From an uncultured Lachnospiraceae bacterium (GTDB lineage Bacteria > Bacillota > Clostridia > Lachnospirales > Lachnospiraceae), in NCBI GenBank assembly GCA_903789615.1, contig CAIFEV010000001.1, positions 248,001 through 312,000 on the forward strand: 64,000 bases of DNA, in the 5' to 3' direction. Position 1 is the stretch's first letter. Each line of letters opens with the position of its first letter. Of this stretch, positions 53,062-62,276 are shown piece by piece. The notes under the pieces are model-generated. The model made no database searches, was not told the DNA's origin, and saw only the letters and a program-made list of their open reading frames with translations. Position numbers and translations under genes: made by a program.

Positions 53062-53091
53062 GGAAGCTGTCGGATGACGGCTTCCTTTTTT
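53062..53091 (+). terminator. Intrinsic terminator after the Rrf2-family gene
   Basis: A stem of GGAAGC (53062-53067) with GCTTCC (53080-53085), a T-G pair and GTC/GAC, around a GGAT loop, followed by a six-T run. Confidence 0.85.
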
Positions 53092-53118
53092 GATGACTGC
53101 CGCGAACCCGGCCGCTTC

Positions 53119-53147
53119 TTGCAATAAAAGCAGAAGAATACGATAAT
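53119..53147 (+). promoter_or_regulatory. Promoter of the M16C peptidase operon
   Basis: TTGCAA (53119-53124), a 17-base spacer and GATAAT (53142-53147), about 35 bases before the start codon. Confidence 0.65.
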
Positions 53148-53182
53148 ACAGGAGAAATATAGTCAATTCATTCGGAGGATTT

Positions 53183-56173
53183 ATGCGCATTATAAGAAAT
53201 CAGGATGATGCTGACAGACTGGATCTGTCGGCGTATACATGCATACAGTCGGTTCCGCTGCCGGACCTTGCGTCCTGGGGGCTGCTGCTGCGCCACAAGA
53301 AGTCGGGCGCCAGAATAGCCGTTCTCTCCAACGAGGACCGCAACAAAGTCTTCGCCATCGGGTTCAAGACGCCGCCGGATAACGACACGGGTCTGCAGCA
53401 TATTCTGGAGCACTCGACGCTCTGCGGATCGAAGAAGTATCCGGTGAAGGACCCGTTTGTCGAACTGGTGAAGGGATCTCTCAACACATTTTTAAACGCG
53501 ATGACGTATCCGGACAAGACGGTCTATCCGGTGGCAAGCTGCAATGATGCGGATTTCCGGAACATCATGGACGTATACCTTGACGCCGTGTTCTACCCGG
53601 ATATCTATATCCACCCCGAGATCTTCCGCCAGGAAGGCTGGCATTACGAGATGGCGGACAAGGATGCTCCGCTCACGGTCAACGGAGTCGTATTCAATGA
53701 GATGAAAGGCGTGTACAGCTCGGCAGATGATGTCCTGGAGCGCCGGATCATGACGAACCTGTACCCGGACACCTGTTACGCGTTTGAGTCGGGCGGGGAC
53801 CCGAAGGTGATCCCGACGCTGGCGTACGAGGATTTTCTGGCGTATCACAAGGCCTACTACGACCCGGCCAACAGCTATATCTATCTGTACGGAGATTGTG
53901 ATGTACAGGAACAGCTCGACTATCTGGACCGGGAATATCTGAGCCGTTTTGACGGCGGAAAGAATGCCGCGCATCCTGTGATAACGCCGCAGCCGGCATT
54001 CAGCAAGCCGCGTGAAGCGCGGGCCGTGTACCCGGTTGCAGAGGGAACTCCGCTGGAAGGCGGGACATACCTCTCGAAGAGCTGGATCGTCGGAACAAGT
54101 CTTGACCCGAAACTGCTCGTGGCGATGGATGCGATCGACTACGCACTGGTGCAGGCTCCGGGCGCCATACTCAAGCAGAGACTGCTTGACGCCGGCATCG
54201 GATCGGACATCGACTCATCCTGGGAGACCTCACTCCTTCAGCCTTCGTATTCCATCATCGCAAGAGGGGCCGATGAGTCCCAGAAGGAGCAGTTTGACGA
54301 AATCATCCGGGAGACGCTCGACCAGATGGCCAAGGACGGACCGGACGCAAAGATGCTCATGGCCGGCCTCCAGTCGCAGGAATTCCGCTACAGAGAGGCG
54401 GACTTCGGACGCTTCCCGAAGGGACTCATGTACTTCCTGTCGATGATGGACACGTGGCTCTACGACGAGACAAAGCCATTCGTGCGGATCGAACTGGGCG
54501 ACATCTACAGAGAACTCGAGGGCGCGGTGAAGACCCGCTGCTTTGCCGACGTCATCGCGAAGTGGCTCTCGGGCAATCCGACGTGTGTCGATGTGACGCT
54601 TGTGCCGGATGAGCAGGAGGCGCGCCGGCAGGAGAAAGAGGAAAAGGAGCGCATGGCCGCCATCCGGGACGGGATGACTGAGGCGCAGCGTGAAGCGATT
54701 GTGGCGGACACGAAGGCGCTCAAGGCATATCAGAGTGAACCTTCGTCCCAGGAAGATCTGGCGAAGGTCCCGATGCTCAAGCTCTCGGACATCACCCCGG
54801 ATCCGGTTCTCCCGGTTCGCCTGAAGAAAGAGATTGCGGGGAAGACGCTGGTGCACACGGACATCCCGACGAACGGAATCGGGTATGTGACGCTGGCCTT
54901 CTCTCTGAAAAATGTTCCCGATGACCTGCTGCCATACGTTGGCATTCTCTCCACGGTGCAGGGGCTGATGGACACGGAACATTACAGCTATACGGATCTC
55001 ACGAATGAGATCAACACGAACCTGGGCGGCCTCACGACAGAGCCGACGGTTTACAGGAATGCGCTTGCGGACGGAAAGTCGGAGCTGATGTACGAGGTCC
55101 GCGGAAAGGCGCTTTTCGGGAAGCTCGGTTTCCTGCTTGCCATGATGGAAGAGGAGATGCTGCGCACGAAGTTCACAGATACCAGACGGCTGTCGGATCT
55201 TCTGCAGCAGACGGTGACAAGGATGGAGACAGGCATGACATCGTCCGGCCATCTGTACGCCTCCATGAGCGCCGCGGCACAGTATTCGGAGGACGCATAC
55301 CGCACGGACGAGTTTTCGGGTTACCGGTTCTACCGGACGGTCAGAGCGCTGACGGATCACTTCGACCAGAGAAAGGACGAACTCATCCGGAACCTCGAGA
55401 CGCTGGTCGGCCTGATCTTCACGAAAGCCAATCTGATGGTATCGCTCGGGGCTGACGAGAAAGGCTTCCGGACATTTGCTCCGGAGTGCGAGGCACTTAT
55501 CAGCCGGCTGCCAAAGGGGAACGAGAACCGGTGCACGAGGCACTTTACGCCGGTCACGGAGAGAACCGCATGCACGACTTCGTCCCAGGTGAATTATGTG
55601 GCAAGAAGCGGCAACTTCCTCACCGGGGATACCCGTTACACCGGTGCACTGCAGGTGCTGCGCATCATCTTCAGCTATGAGTACCTGTGGCAGAATATCC
55701 GCGTGAAGGGCGGAGCCTACGGCTGCATGAGCAATTTCCGTAAGAACGGCGAGGGCGTGCTGGTGTCCTACCGGGATCCGCACATTCTGCAGACCGACGA
55801 AATCTACCGGAATGCTGCCGGCTTTGTGGAGAACTTCACGGTATCCGACCGCGACATGCTCAAGTATATCATCGGCACCATCGGTGCGATGGACACGCCG
55901 ATGCCGGCTTCGAACATGACGAGTTATTCATTCTCGGCGTATATGAGCCGGGTGAGTGACGAAGAACTGAGGCGTGACCGCCGGCAAGTCATGGAGGCCG
56001 ATCAGGACGCGATCCGCTCTCTTGCGCCAATAGTCCGCAAGATTGTTGACGCGGGGCACCTGGTGGTGATCGGGAATCAGGATCAGATCCGAAGACACGC
56101 CGATATGTTTGACAGGATCGTGCCGCTTATTGCGGAGGCAGACGGCGGCGTGAAGCAAAGTGACAATGCGTGA
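53183..56173 (+). CDS. M16C-family metallopeptidase (insulinase/presequence-protease like)
   Basis: A 996-residue two-half pitrilysin-family protease. The inverted zinc motif HILEH (His73, Glu76, His77) with the distal Glu in NEMKGVYSS is intact in the first half; the second half (from about 530) is the inactive mirror. The length and the M16C-type middle helical linker (about 490-520) match PreP-like enzymes that degrade peptides in a closed chamber. No signal peptide, so cytosolic. GGAGGA precedes ATG 53183. It heads a run with era and recO. Confidence 0.92.
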   Translation: MRIIRNQDDADRLDLSAYTCIQSVPLPDLASWGLLLRHKKSGARIAVLSNEDRNKVFAIGFKTPPDNDTGLQHILEHSTLCGSKKYPVKDPFVELVKGSLNTFLNAMTYPDKTVYPVASCNDADFRNIMDVYLDAVFYPDIYIHPEIFRQEGWHYEMADKDAPLTVNGVVFNEMKGVYSSADDVLERRIMTNLYPDTCYAFESGGDPKVIPTLAYEDFLAYHKAYYDPANSYIYLYGDCDVQEQLDYLDREYLSRFDGGKNAAHPVITPQPAFSKPREARAVYPVAEGTPLEGGTYLSKSWIVGTSLDPKLLVAMDAIDYALVQAPGAILKQRLLDAGIGSDIDSSWETSLLQPSYSIIARGADESQKEQFDEIIRETLDQMAKDGPDAKMLMAGLQSQEFRYREADFGRFPKGLMYFLSMMDTWLYDETKPFVRIELGDIYRELEGAVKTRCFADVIAKWLSGNPTCVDVTLVPDEQEARRQEKEEKERMAAIRDGMTEAQREAIVADTKALKAYQSEPSSQEDLAKVPMLKLSDITPDPVLPVRLKKEIAGKTLVHTDIPTNGIGYVTLAFSLKNVPDDLLPYVGILSTVQGLMDTEHYSYTDLTNEINTNLGGLTTEPTVYRNALADGKSELMYEVRGKALFGKLGFLLAMMEEEMLRTKFTDTRRLSDLLQQTVTRMETGMTSSGHLYASMSAAAQYSEDAYRTDEFSGYRFYRTVRALTDHFDQRKDELIRNLETLVGLIFTKANLMVSLGADEKGFRTFAPECEALISRLPKGNENRCTRHFTPVTERTACTTSSQVNYVARSGNFLTGDTRYTGALQVLRIIFSYEYLWQNIRVKGGAYGCMSNFRKNGEGVLVSYRDPHILQTDEIYRNAAGFVENFTVSDRDMLKYIIGTIGAMDTPMPASNMTSYSFSAYMSRVSDEELRRDRRQVMEADQDAIRSLAPIVRKIVDAGHLVVIGNQDQIRRHADMFDRIVPLIAEADGGVKQSDNA

Positions 56174-56205
56174 ATATGCAGACAGAAAAATCAGAGGAGC
56201 GGCAA

Positions 56206-57168
56206 ATGGATCTTGACGAAATGCTCGCAAAAAGCGGTATCGGCAGCAGCGGACCGGCCGGGCGAGTGAAAGCGGGGTTCGCCACGATGATCGGCCGGCC
56301 GAATGCGGGGAAATCCACGCTGATGAACCGGCTTATCGGCCAGAAGATCGCAATTACGTCCAGGAAGGCTCAGACGACGCGAAACCGGATCCGCACGGTG
56401 TACACAGACAGCCGGGGACAGATCGTATTCACCGACACGCCGGGACTTCACAGGGCGGAAAGCCGCCTCGGGGAGTACATGGAAGAAGCCGTGCGAAAGA
56501 GCCTGAAGGACATAGACATCGTCATCTGGGTGACAGATCCTCTCACGAACCCGGGGCGCGAGGAACAGCTGATCAGCCAGGAGCTATCCGGAGTTCCCGC
56601 GAAGAAAATCCTCGTCATCAACAAGACGGACACAGTAAAAAAAGAGAGGATAGCCTCCGTCCTTGAGAGCTACCGGCGTCTGGCACAGTTTGACGCATGT
56701 GTCGCGGTGAGCGCCAGGACCGGCGTGGGATGCGAGGAACTTCGGGACGAAATCTTCCGGCTGCTCCCGGAGGGAGAACTGTTCTTTCCGGAGGATACGG
56801 TGACAGATCAGCCGGAGAGGCAGATTGCCGCAGAGATCATCCGGGAGAAGGCGCTGCGGCTGCTCTCGCAGGAGGTCCCGCACGGGATCGCCGTCTCCAT
56901 CGAGAAGATGCGGGAGAGAGAAGCGCGCAGCGGGAAGGTGACGGACATTGAGGCCACAATCCTGTGTGAGCGGGAATCCCACAAGGGCATCATCATCGGC
57001 AGGGGCGGCCAGATGCTCCGGCGCATCGGCACGCAGGCCCGCGAGGAGATGGAGAAGCAGTTTGACCGCCACATCAACCTGAAGCTCTGGGTCAAGGTGC
57101 GGCGGGACTGGAAGGATAATCCTGCGATTTTAAAATCGCTGGGGTATGACCGGAAGAGGGATGACTGA
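56206..57168 (+). CDS. era: GTPase Era
   Basis: A 320-residue GTPase needed for 30S assembly. G1 is GRPNAGKST (30-38), G3 DTPGLH, G4 NKTD and G5 SART. The C-terminal KH domain contains ESHKGIIIGRGGQMLRRIGTQAREEME. ATG 56206 is preferred because AGAGGAGCGG is spaced just before it; an in-frame GTG 56170 would add 12 residues with no binding site. Even so it has about 20 more N-terminal residues than usual. It overlaps recO by 1 base. Confidence 0.96.
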   Translation: MDLDEMLAKSGIGSSGPAGRVKAGFATMIGRPNAGKSTLMNRLIGQKIAITSRKAQTTRNRIRTVYTDSRGQIVFTDTPGLHRAESRLGEYMEEAVRKSLKDIDIVIWVTDPLTNPGREEQLISQELSGVPAKKILVINKTDTVKKERIASVLESYRRLAQFDACVAVSARTGVGCEELRDEIFRLLPEGELFFPEDTVTDQPERQIAAEIIREKALRLLSQEVPHGIAVSIEKMREREARSGKVTDIEATILCERESHKGIIIGRGGQMLRRIGTQAREEMEKQFDRHINLKLWVKVRRDWKDNPAILKSLGYDRKRDD

Positions 57169-57863
57169 TGGCAGGAGTTGTGAGCGCCACGGGCTTCGTC
57201 CTGAAGAATTCGGAAATGGGAGAGTATGACAGCCGGGTGGTTCTGCTGACCCGGGAGCTCGGGAAGGTCTCGGCCTTCGCCAGGGGCGCCAGAAAGATGA
57301 ACAGCCCGCTGATGGGGGTGACGCAGCCTCTTGTCTTCGGGATATTCGAGCTGTATGAGGGGAGGACGTCGTTCCGGGTGAAGAGCGCGGATGTCCGCCG
57401 CTTCTTCCAGGGCGTCACCTCGGACCTTGACGCCCTGCTGTATGCCTGCTACTTTGCGGAGATCGCCGATTACTACGGAAAGGAAGGCCTTGACGCGTCG
57501 GATAATATCAATCTGCTGTACGCGGGGCTGACGGCGCTCGAGAAAAAGCAGATGCCATATGCGCTCATCCGCTGTGTGTACGAGATCCGGGCAGTACAGG
57601 CATCCGGCGAGCTGCCGGACCTTGGCGCACTTGCCGGCACGCTTGAGGGCGACGCACCGGATCTTCGGAAGATCCTGCTGTACACGATCCATTTCATCGA
57701 GACGACGCCGCTGTCCAGAGTGTTTTCCTTCACAGTTCGGGAAGATGTGCAGGCGCGCCTCTGCACGATCTGCCAGAAGATGTGCGACAGGACGTTTGAG
57801 TGGCCGATGCGCTCGCAGCAGATGCTTGAGAGCGCGCCACAGACGGGGAGGGAGACTTCCTGA
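57168..57863 (+). CDS. recO: DNA repair protein RecO
   Basis: A 231-residue RecO. The N-terminal OB-fold (ATGFVLKNSEMGEYDSRVVLLTRELGKVSAFARGARK) is characteristic, and a helical domain follows. The zinc-finger region reads CTICQKMC at the end, with only part of the usual four-cysteine set. RecO loads RecA on SSB-coated DNA with RecR. It begins in the TGATG junction with era and ends near the glyS promoter. Confidence 0.92.
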   Translation: MAGVVSATGFVLKNSEMGEYDSRVVLLTRELGKVSAFARGARKMNSPLMGVTQPLVFGIFELYEGRTSFRVKSADVRRFFQGVTSDLDALLYACYFAEIADYYGKEGLDASDNINLLYAGLTALEKKQMPYALIRCVYEIRAVQASGELPDLGALAGTLEGDAPDLRKILLYTIHFIETTPLSRVFSFTVREDVQARLCTICQKMCDRTFEWPMRSQQMLESAPQTGRETS

Positions 57864-57867
57864 CAGC

Positions 57868-57896
57868 TTGTGAAAGTCTTGCAGATAGAGTAAAAT
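57868..57896 (+). promoter_or_regulatory. Promoter of glyS
   Basis: TTGTGA (57868-57873), a 17-base spacer and TAAAAT (57891-57896). The 50-base leader is too short for a T-box. Confidence 0.55.
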
Positions 57897-57945
57897 AAAA
57901 AAAGGCTGCCAAAGTGAAAGCACAGGCGCCGGGAGGAGTTTTGGT

Positions 57946-59334
57946 ATGGAAAAGACAATGGACAAGATTGTAGCACTTGCCAAGGCAAGAGGCTTTGTAT
58001 ATCCGGGTTCCGAGATCTACGGCGGCCTGGCCAACACCTGGGATTACGGAAATTTGGGCGTTGAGCTGAAGAACAATGTGAAAAGGGCCTGGTGGAAGAA
58101 GTTCATCCAGGAGAGCCGCTACAATGTCGGTGTAGACTGCGCGATCCTCATGAACCCACAGACCTGGATCGCGAGCGGCCACCTCTCGAGCTTCTCCGAC
58201 CCGCTGATGGACTGCAAGGAGTGTCACGAGAGATACAGGGCGGACAAGCTGATTGAGGACTGGGCCGCTGACAATCATTATGATCTCGGAGGGTCGGTGG
58301 ACGGCTGGTCCAACAAGCAGATGGAGGACTTTGTTGAGGAGCACAAGATCTGCTGTCCGAAGTGCGGTAAGCACAATTTCACGGAGATCCGCCAGTTCAA
58401 TCTGATGTTCAAGACATTCCAGGGTGTCACGGAAGATGCCAAAAACACTGTATATCTGCGCCCGGAGACAGCGCAGGGGATTTTCGTGAATTTCAAGAAC
58501 GTGCAGCGCACGAGCCGGAAGAAGATTCCGTTTGGCATCGGCCAGATCGGGAAGTCTTTCCGGAACGAGATCACGCCGGGCAACTTCACGTTCCGCACCA
58601 GAGAGTTCGAGCAGATGGAACTGGAATTCTTCTGCAAGCCGGATACCGATCTGGAGTGGTTCGCGTACTGGAAGCAGTTCTGCATCAAGTGGCTGCAGGA
58701 TCTTGGCATCAAGCCGGAAGAGATGCGGGCAAGAGATCATGAGAAGGAAGAGCTTTCGTTCTACTCGAAGGCGACGACCGATCTGGAGTTCCTGTTCCCG
58801 TTTGGCTGGGGCGAACTCTGGGGCATCGCGGACCGCACGGATTATGATCTGACAAGGCATCAGGAGGTTTCCGGTCAGGATCTCTCGTATTTTGACGATG
58901 AGACCAAGGAGAAGTACATCCCGTATGTCATCGAGCCGTCGCTGGGAGCGGACCGCGTGACGCTGGCGTTCCTGTGCTCTGCATATGACGAGGAGGAACT
59001 GGAGGGAGGCGACAAGCGCACCGTTCTGCACTTTCATCCGGCTCTCGCACCGGTCAAGGTGGCCGTGCTGCCGCTCTCCAAGAAACTGGGCGATAAGGCA
59101 GAACCGATCCGCGACATGCTCTCGAAGGACTTTGTGTGCGACTATGACGACCGGGGCAACATCGGCAAGCGCTACAGAAGACAGGATGAGATCGGAACGC
59201 CGTGGTGTGTCACCTACGATTTCGACTCGGAGAATGATATGGCTGTCACCGTGCGCGACCGCGACACGATGCAGCAGGAGCGCGTTAAGATTGATGATCT
59301 CAGAGCATACTTCGCCAGGAAGCTTGCATTCTGA
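57946..59334 (+). CDS. glyS: Glycine-tRNA ligase (alpha2 dimer type)
   Basis: A 462-residue class II synthetase of the homodimeric type. Motif signatures include [20 protein letters not shown] near the start and [37 protein letters not shown] and the C-terminal anticodon-binding domain ([14 protein letters not shown]). A CxxC pair around residues 90-93 and 140-143 (CKEC and CPKC) may bind zinc. GGGAGGAG precedes ATG 57946. It charges glycine onto tRNA-Gly. Confidence 0.96.
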   Translation: MEKTMDKIVALAKARGFVYPGSEIYGGLANTWDYGNLGVELKNNVKRAWWKKFIQESRYNVGVDCAILMNPQTWIASGHLSSFSDPLMDCKECHERYRADKLIEDWAADNHYDLGGSVDGWSNKQMEDFVEEHKICCPKCGKHNFTEIRQFNLMFKTFQGVTEDAKNTVYLRPETAQGIFVNFKNVQRTSRKKIPFGIGQIGKSFRNEITPGNFTFRTREFEQMELEFFCKPDTDLEWFAYWKQFCIKWLQDLGIKPEEMRARDHEKEELSFYSKATTDLEFLFPFGWGELWGIADRTDYDLTRHQEVSGQDLSYFDDETKEKYIPYVIEPSLGADRVTLAFLCSAYDEEELEGGDKRTVLHFHPALAPVKVAVLPLSKKLGDKAEPIRDMLSKDFVCDYDDRGNIGKRYRRQDEIGTPWCVTYDFDSENDMAVTVRDRDTMQQERVKIDDLRAYFARKLAF

Positions 59335-59349
59335 AAAGATTTGGCTTCG

Positions 59350-59375
59350 GCTCCCGGGATGAAGTCCCGGGAGTC
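59350..59375 (+). terminator. Possible weak terminator after glyS
   Basis: CTCCCGGGA (59351-59359) pairs with TCCCGGGAG (59365-59373), plus a G-T pair, with a 5-base loop. Only a short T-rich stretch (ATTCTTTA) follows, so termination may be partial. Confidence 0.55.
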
Positions 59376-59402
59376 ATTCTTTAAAAAGGTATGGCAGGGA
59401 GA

Positions 59403-60938
59403 ATGGCAAAAATCTGTCCCAAATGCGGGCGCGAATACGAAGGCGATTCCTGTCCGTACTGCGAAAAGCCGAAGGTCCTCGTAAACCGGGAGGCATATGA
59501 GAAGCGCCGCGCGGCTTATGAGAGACGGCAGGGCACCAGACGGTCGTCAGTGACTGGAAAGCGCAGGAAGAGCCGTCCGGCCGCCTCCAAGACGCTGCGC
59601 AGTCTGAACGCGGCACTTGCGTTTTTGTATGATAAAGCGCAGGATATTCTGTATTATCTGGGAAAGTTCGCCAGAAGATTCCGGAAAGTGATCATCGCAG
59701 CAGTGGCAGTTTTTCTGCTGCTGCTGATTTGCATATCGGCGGGAAGCGGCATGTGGCGCTATATGCACACGCATCTGTGGGTGTACGCCGACGGGACGAC
59801 AAGTCAGGTGGACGGCGGGAAGCTGAGCGATGTCTCGGAAGGCCGGACCACATTCTGGAGTGATTACGGAAAAGCGTACTTCTCGGATATTCCGTCGGAT
59901 CTTGCCGGGGCAGTTGTGAAATCTCTGGCTGTCTCGAAGAACGGAAAGTATTTCGCGGCGGTTGTCTATACCGGCGGCCGCAATGTTGTGTGCCGCTGGA
60001 AGAGCGGGAATCCGGAAGGGTATGAGAAGATCGCGTCAGAAGAACAGGACGTGGAATTTGCCGGGCTCGGAGACTCTGGGGCGCTTTTTTTCCTCGTGAA
60101 CCCGTCTTCGCAGACAAACTGGGCGTATTCGGGCAGTGGAGCCACGGCCTTCTTTGCGCGATCCGGCGGCAGCAGTGTGCGTGTGGATGTTGACGTCTCG
60201 CAGTTTCACGGGACACCGGAGAGCGGCAGTGCCGTCTACATTCGGGACGGAGTGCTGTATCAGTTTTCATCGGACAGCCGGGGCACTATCCATACGCAGG
60301 AGATCGCGCAGAGCGCTTCGGATCTTCAGGTTCCGGAGACAGGAAAGGACGGCGTGTACACCCAGGCGGGCGGCGCAGTGCTGGAAAGCGGGGCTGCATA
60401 TATCTACCGGAAGGAAGGCACATATTATCTGGCAGATGGCAGCAGGACGGAAAAGCTCTGGGAGTGCGGACAGTCTCTCACATTTTTCATGAGGGGAAGG
60501 ACGCCGGCATATGCCGTGGACGGCAGCGGTGTCTTCATGCAGGAGAACGGCGTCCTGGTCCGTGCGGCGGGAGGCGCCGCCGATTCGACCTATGTGTGGC
60601 TTGCGGGCAGCGGGAAGCTGCTGTTCACCGACGAAGACGGGGAAGTCTGTGTGCTCTCCGGAAGGAAGATAAAGGTGCTCCCGGAAAGTCTGCGGGGCGC
60701 GAAGCTTTCCGCTGTCAGCGGCCTGAATGGCGCGGCGGCAGAAACTTCATCCGGTATAAGCCTGGTCAGTGTGGCCGGGAAAGTGACAGAGCTTACAGGC
60801 GCCGGGAACGCAGAGCAGGTTGTGGTATTCCGCGGGAAGACGTATGCCGCGGGGAAAGACGGACAGCTGCTTGTCTTTGACGGCAGGGGAGAGGTCGCGA
60901 GTCCCGGGGCAGCCGTGAAAATCTGGATTCAGCAGTGA
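59403..60938 (+). CDS. Unrecognised zinc-ribbon, single-pass membrane protein
   Basis: A 511-residue protein. The N-terminus carries a zinc ribbon (Cys5, Cys8, Cys17, Cys20 in ICPKCGREYEGDSCPYC). A basic linker, a helix pair and a membrane helix (about 96-114) follow. The extracytoplasmic part of about 390 residues has repeated short hydrophobic strands (GKYFAAVVYTGG, GVLYQFSSDSRG, GKLLFTDEDG) like a beta-propeller. Family not recognised. The start is uncertain: ATG 59403 begins at the ribbon, and ATG 59391 is 12 bases earlier. Ten bases before rarA. Confidence 0.7.
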   Translation: MAKICPKCGREYEGDSCPYCEKPKVLVNREAYEKRRAAYERRQGTRRSSVTGKRRKSRPAASKTLRSLNAALAFLYDKAQDILYYLGKFARRFRKVIIAAVAVFLLLLICISAGSGMWRYMHTHLWVYADGTTSQVDGGKLSDVSEGRTTFWSDYGKAYFSDIPSDLAGAVVKSLAVSKNGKYFAAVVYTGGRNVVCRWKSGNPEGYEKIASEEQDVEFAGLGDSGALFFLVNPSSQTNWAYSGSGATAFFARSGGSSVRVDVDVSQFHGTPESGSAVYIRDGVLYQFSSDSRGTIHTQEIAQSASDLQVPETGKDGVYTQAGGAVLESGAAYIYRKEGTYYLADGSRTEKLWECGQSLTFFMRGRTPAYAVDGSGVFMQENGVLVRAAGGAADSTYVWLAGSGKLLFTDEDGEVCVLSGRKIKVLPESLRGAKLSAVSGLNGAAAETSSGISLVSVAGKVTELTGAGNAEQVVVFRGKTYAAGKDGQLLVFDGRGEVASPGAAVKIWIQQ

Positions 60939-60947
60939 AGGAGTCTC

Positions 60948-62276
60948 ATGGATCTGTTTGATTTAATGCGTGAAAAAACACAGGAGCAGGAGGCACCGCT
61001 GGCTGCGAGAATGCGCCCCAGGACGCTGGCGGAGGTCGTCGGCCAGGAGCACATCCTGGGGCCGGGGAAGATGCTCACGAGAATGATTCAGGCTGACCGC
61101 CTTCGATCCGTTATCTTCTACGGGCCTCCGGGAACGGGCAAGACAACGCTGGCGCGTGTAATCGCGGGCACGACGAGTGCGGGTTTCGAGAAGATCAACG
61201 CCACGACGGCCGGCAAGAAGGAAATGGAAGAGGCGGTGAAGCGCGCAAAAGACAGTCTCGGCATGTACGGGAAGAAGACGATCCTGTTCATCGATGAGAT
61301 TCACCGTTTCAACAAGGGACAGCAGGATTTTCTCCTTCCTTTCGTGGAGGACGGCACGATCGTGCTGATCGGCGCCACAACGGAAAACCCGTACTTTGAA
61401 GTCAACAGTGCGCTGATCTCGCGGTCAACTGTCTTTGAGCTCAGACCCCTCGTGCCGGAGGATATTCAGGTCCTGCTGGAGCGGGCAGTGAAGGATACCA
61501 GCCGTGGTCTCGGAAGCATGAACGTAAGTCTCACCGCGGATGCCTGCCGGTTCCTGGCGGACGCCTGCGGCGGCGACGCCAGAAGCGCTCTGAATGCGCT
61601 GGAGCTGGGCGCGCTCACGACCGGCGTGGGAGAAGACGGCAGGATCGTGATCGACATGAACGTCGCGCAGGAGTGCATTCAGAAGCGGGCGGTCCGCTAT
61701 GACAAGTCCGGAGACGGCCACTATGACACAATCTCTGCATTCATCAAGAGTATGCGGGGGTCCGACCCGGATGCGGCGGTTTACTGGCTCGCGAGGATGC
61801 TGTACGCCGGCGAGGACCCGAAATTCATCGCGCGGCGCATGATGATCTGCGCGAGCGAGGACGTGGGCAATGCGGATCCGCAGGCGCTTCAGGTGGCCGT
61901 GGCGGCCTCGGAGGCGGTGGAGCGGATCGGATTGCCGGAGGGGAAACTGATCCTTGCCCAGGCGGCGATTTACATCGCGAGCGCACCGAAGAGCAACGCC
62001 TGCATCAATGCGATCAATGCTGCACTCGAATCGGTGAAGGCAGATCCTTCGCCGTCCGTTCCGGAACACCTGCGGGACGCGCATTATCCGGGAGCCGGGA
62101 AGCTCGGACACGGATCCGGCTATAAGTATGCCCACGATTATCCGCACCATTATGTGAAGCAGCAGTATCTGCCGGACGCCCTCGCCGGTACGGGCTTTTA
62201 CATCCCTTCCGGAGAGGGAAGAGAAAAGATGACCGGCGAATTCCTGAATAAACTGAAACACGGAGATGATGCGTAA
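60948..62276 (+). CDS. rarA: Replication-associated recombination protein RarA (MgsA)
   Basis: A 442-residue AAA+ ATPase that acts at stalled forks with SSB. Walker A is GPPGTGKTT (59-67), Walker [16 protein letters not shown], sensor 1 GATTENP. The C-terminal tetramerisation domain contains VGNADPQAL and [19 protein letters not shown], which are diagnostic. GAAGGAG precedes ATG 60948. The length is normal. It adjoins the DUF5717-type gene with no gap. Confidence 0.95.
   Translation: MDLFDLMREKTQEQEAPLAARMRPRTLAEVVGQEHILGPGKMLTRMIQADRLRSVIFYGPPGTGKTTLARVIAGTTSAGFEKINATTAGKKEMEEAVKRAKDSLGMYGKKTILFIDEIHRFNKGQQDFLLPFVEDGTIVLIGATTENPYFEVNSALISRSTVFELRPLVPEDIQVLLERAVKDTSRGLGSMNVSLTADACRFLADACGGDARSALNALELGALTTGVGEDGRIVIDMNVAQECIQKRAVRYDKSGDGHYDTISAFIKSMRGSDPDAAVYWLARMLYAGEDPKFIARRMMICASEDVGNADPQALQVAVAASEAVERIGLPEGKLILAQAAIYIASAPKSNACINAINAALESVKADPSPSVPEHLRDAHYPGAGKLGHGSGYKYAHDYPHHYVKQQYLPDALAGTGFYIPSGEGREKMTGEFLNKLKHGDDA

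Noticed and set aside
54230-55783. 517-codon minus-strand frame opposite the M16C peptidase
   Set aside because: No promoter or ribosome-binding site, Arg/His-rich product, and it lies wholly within a strong family match.
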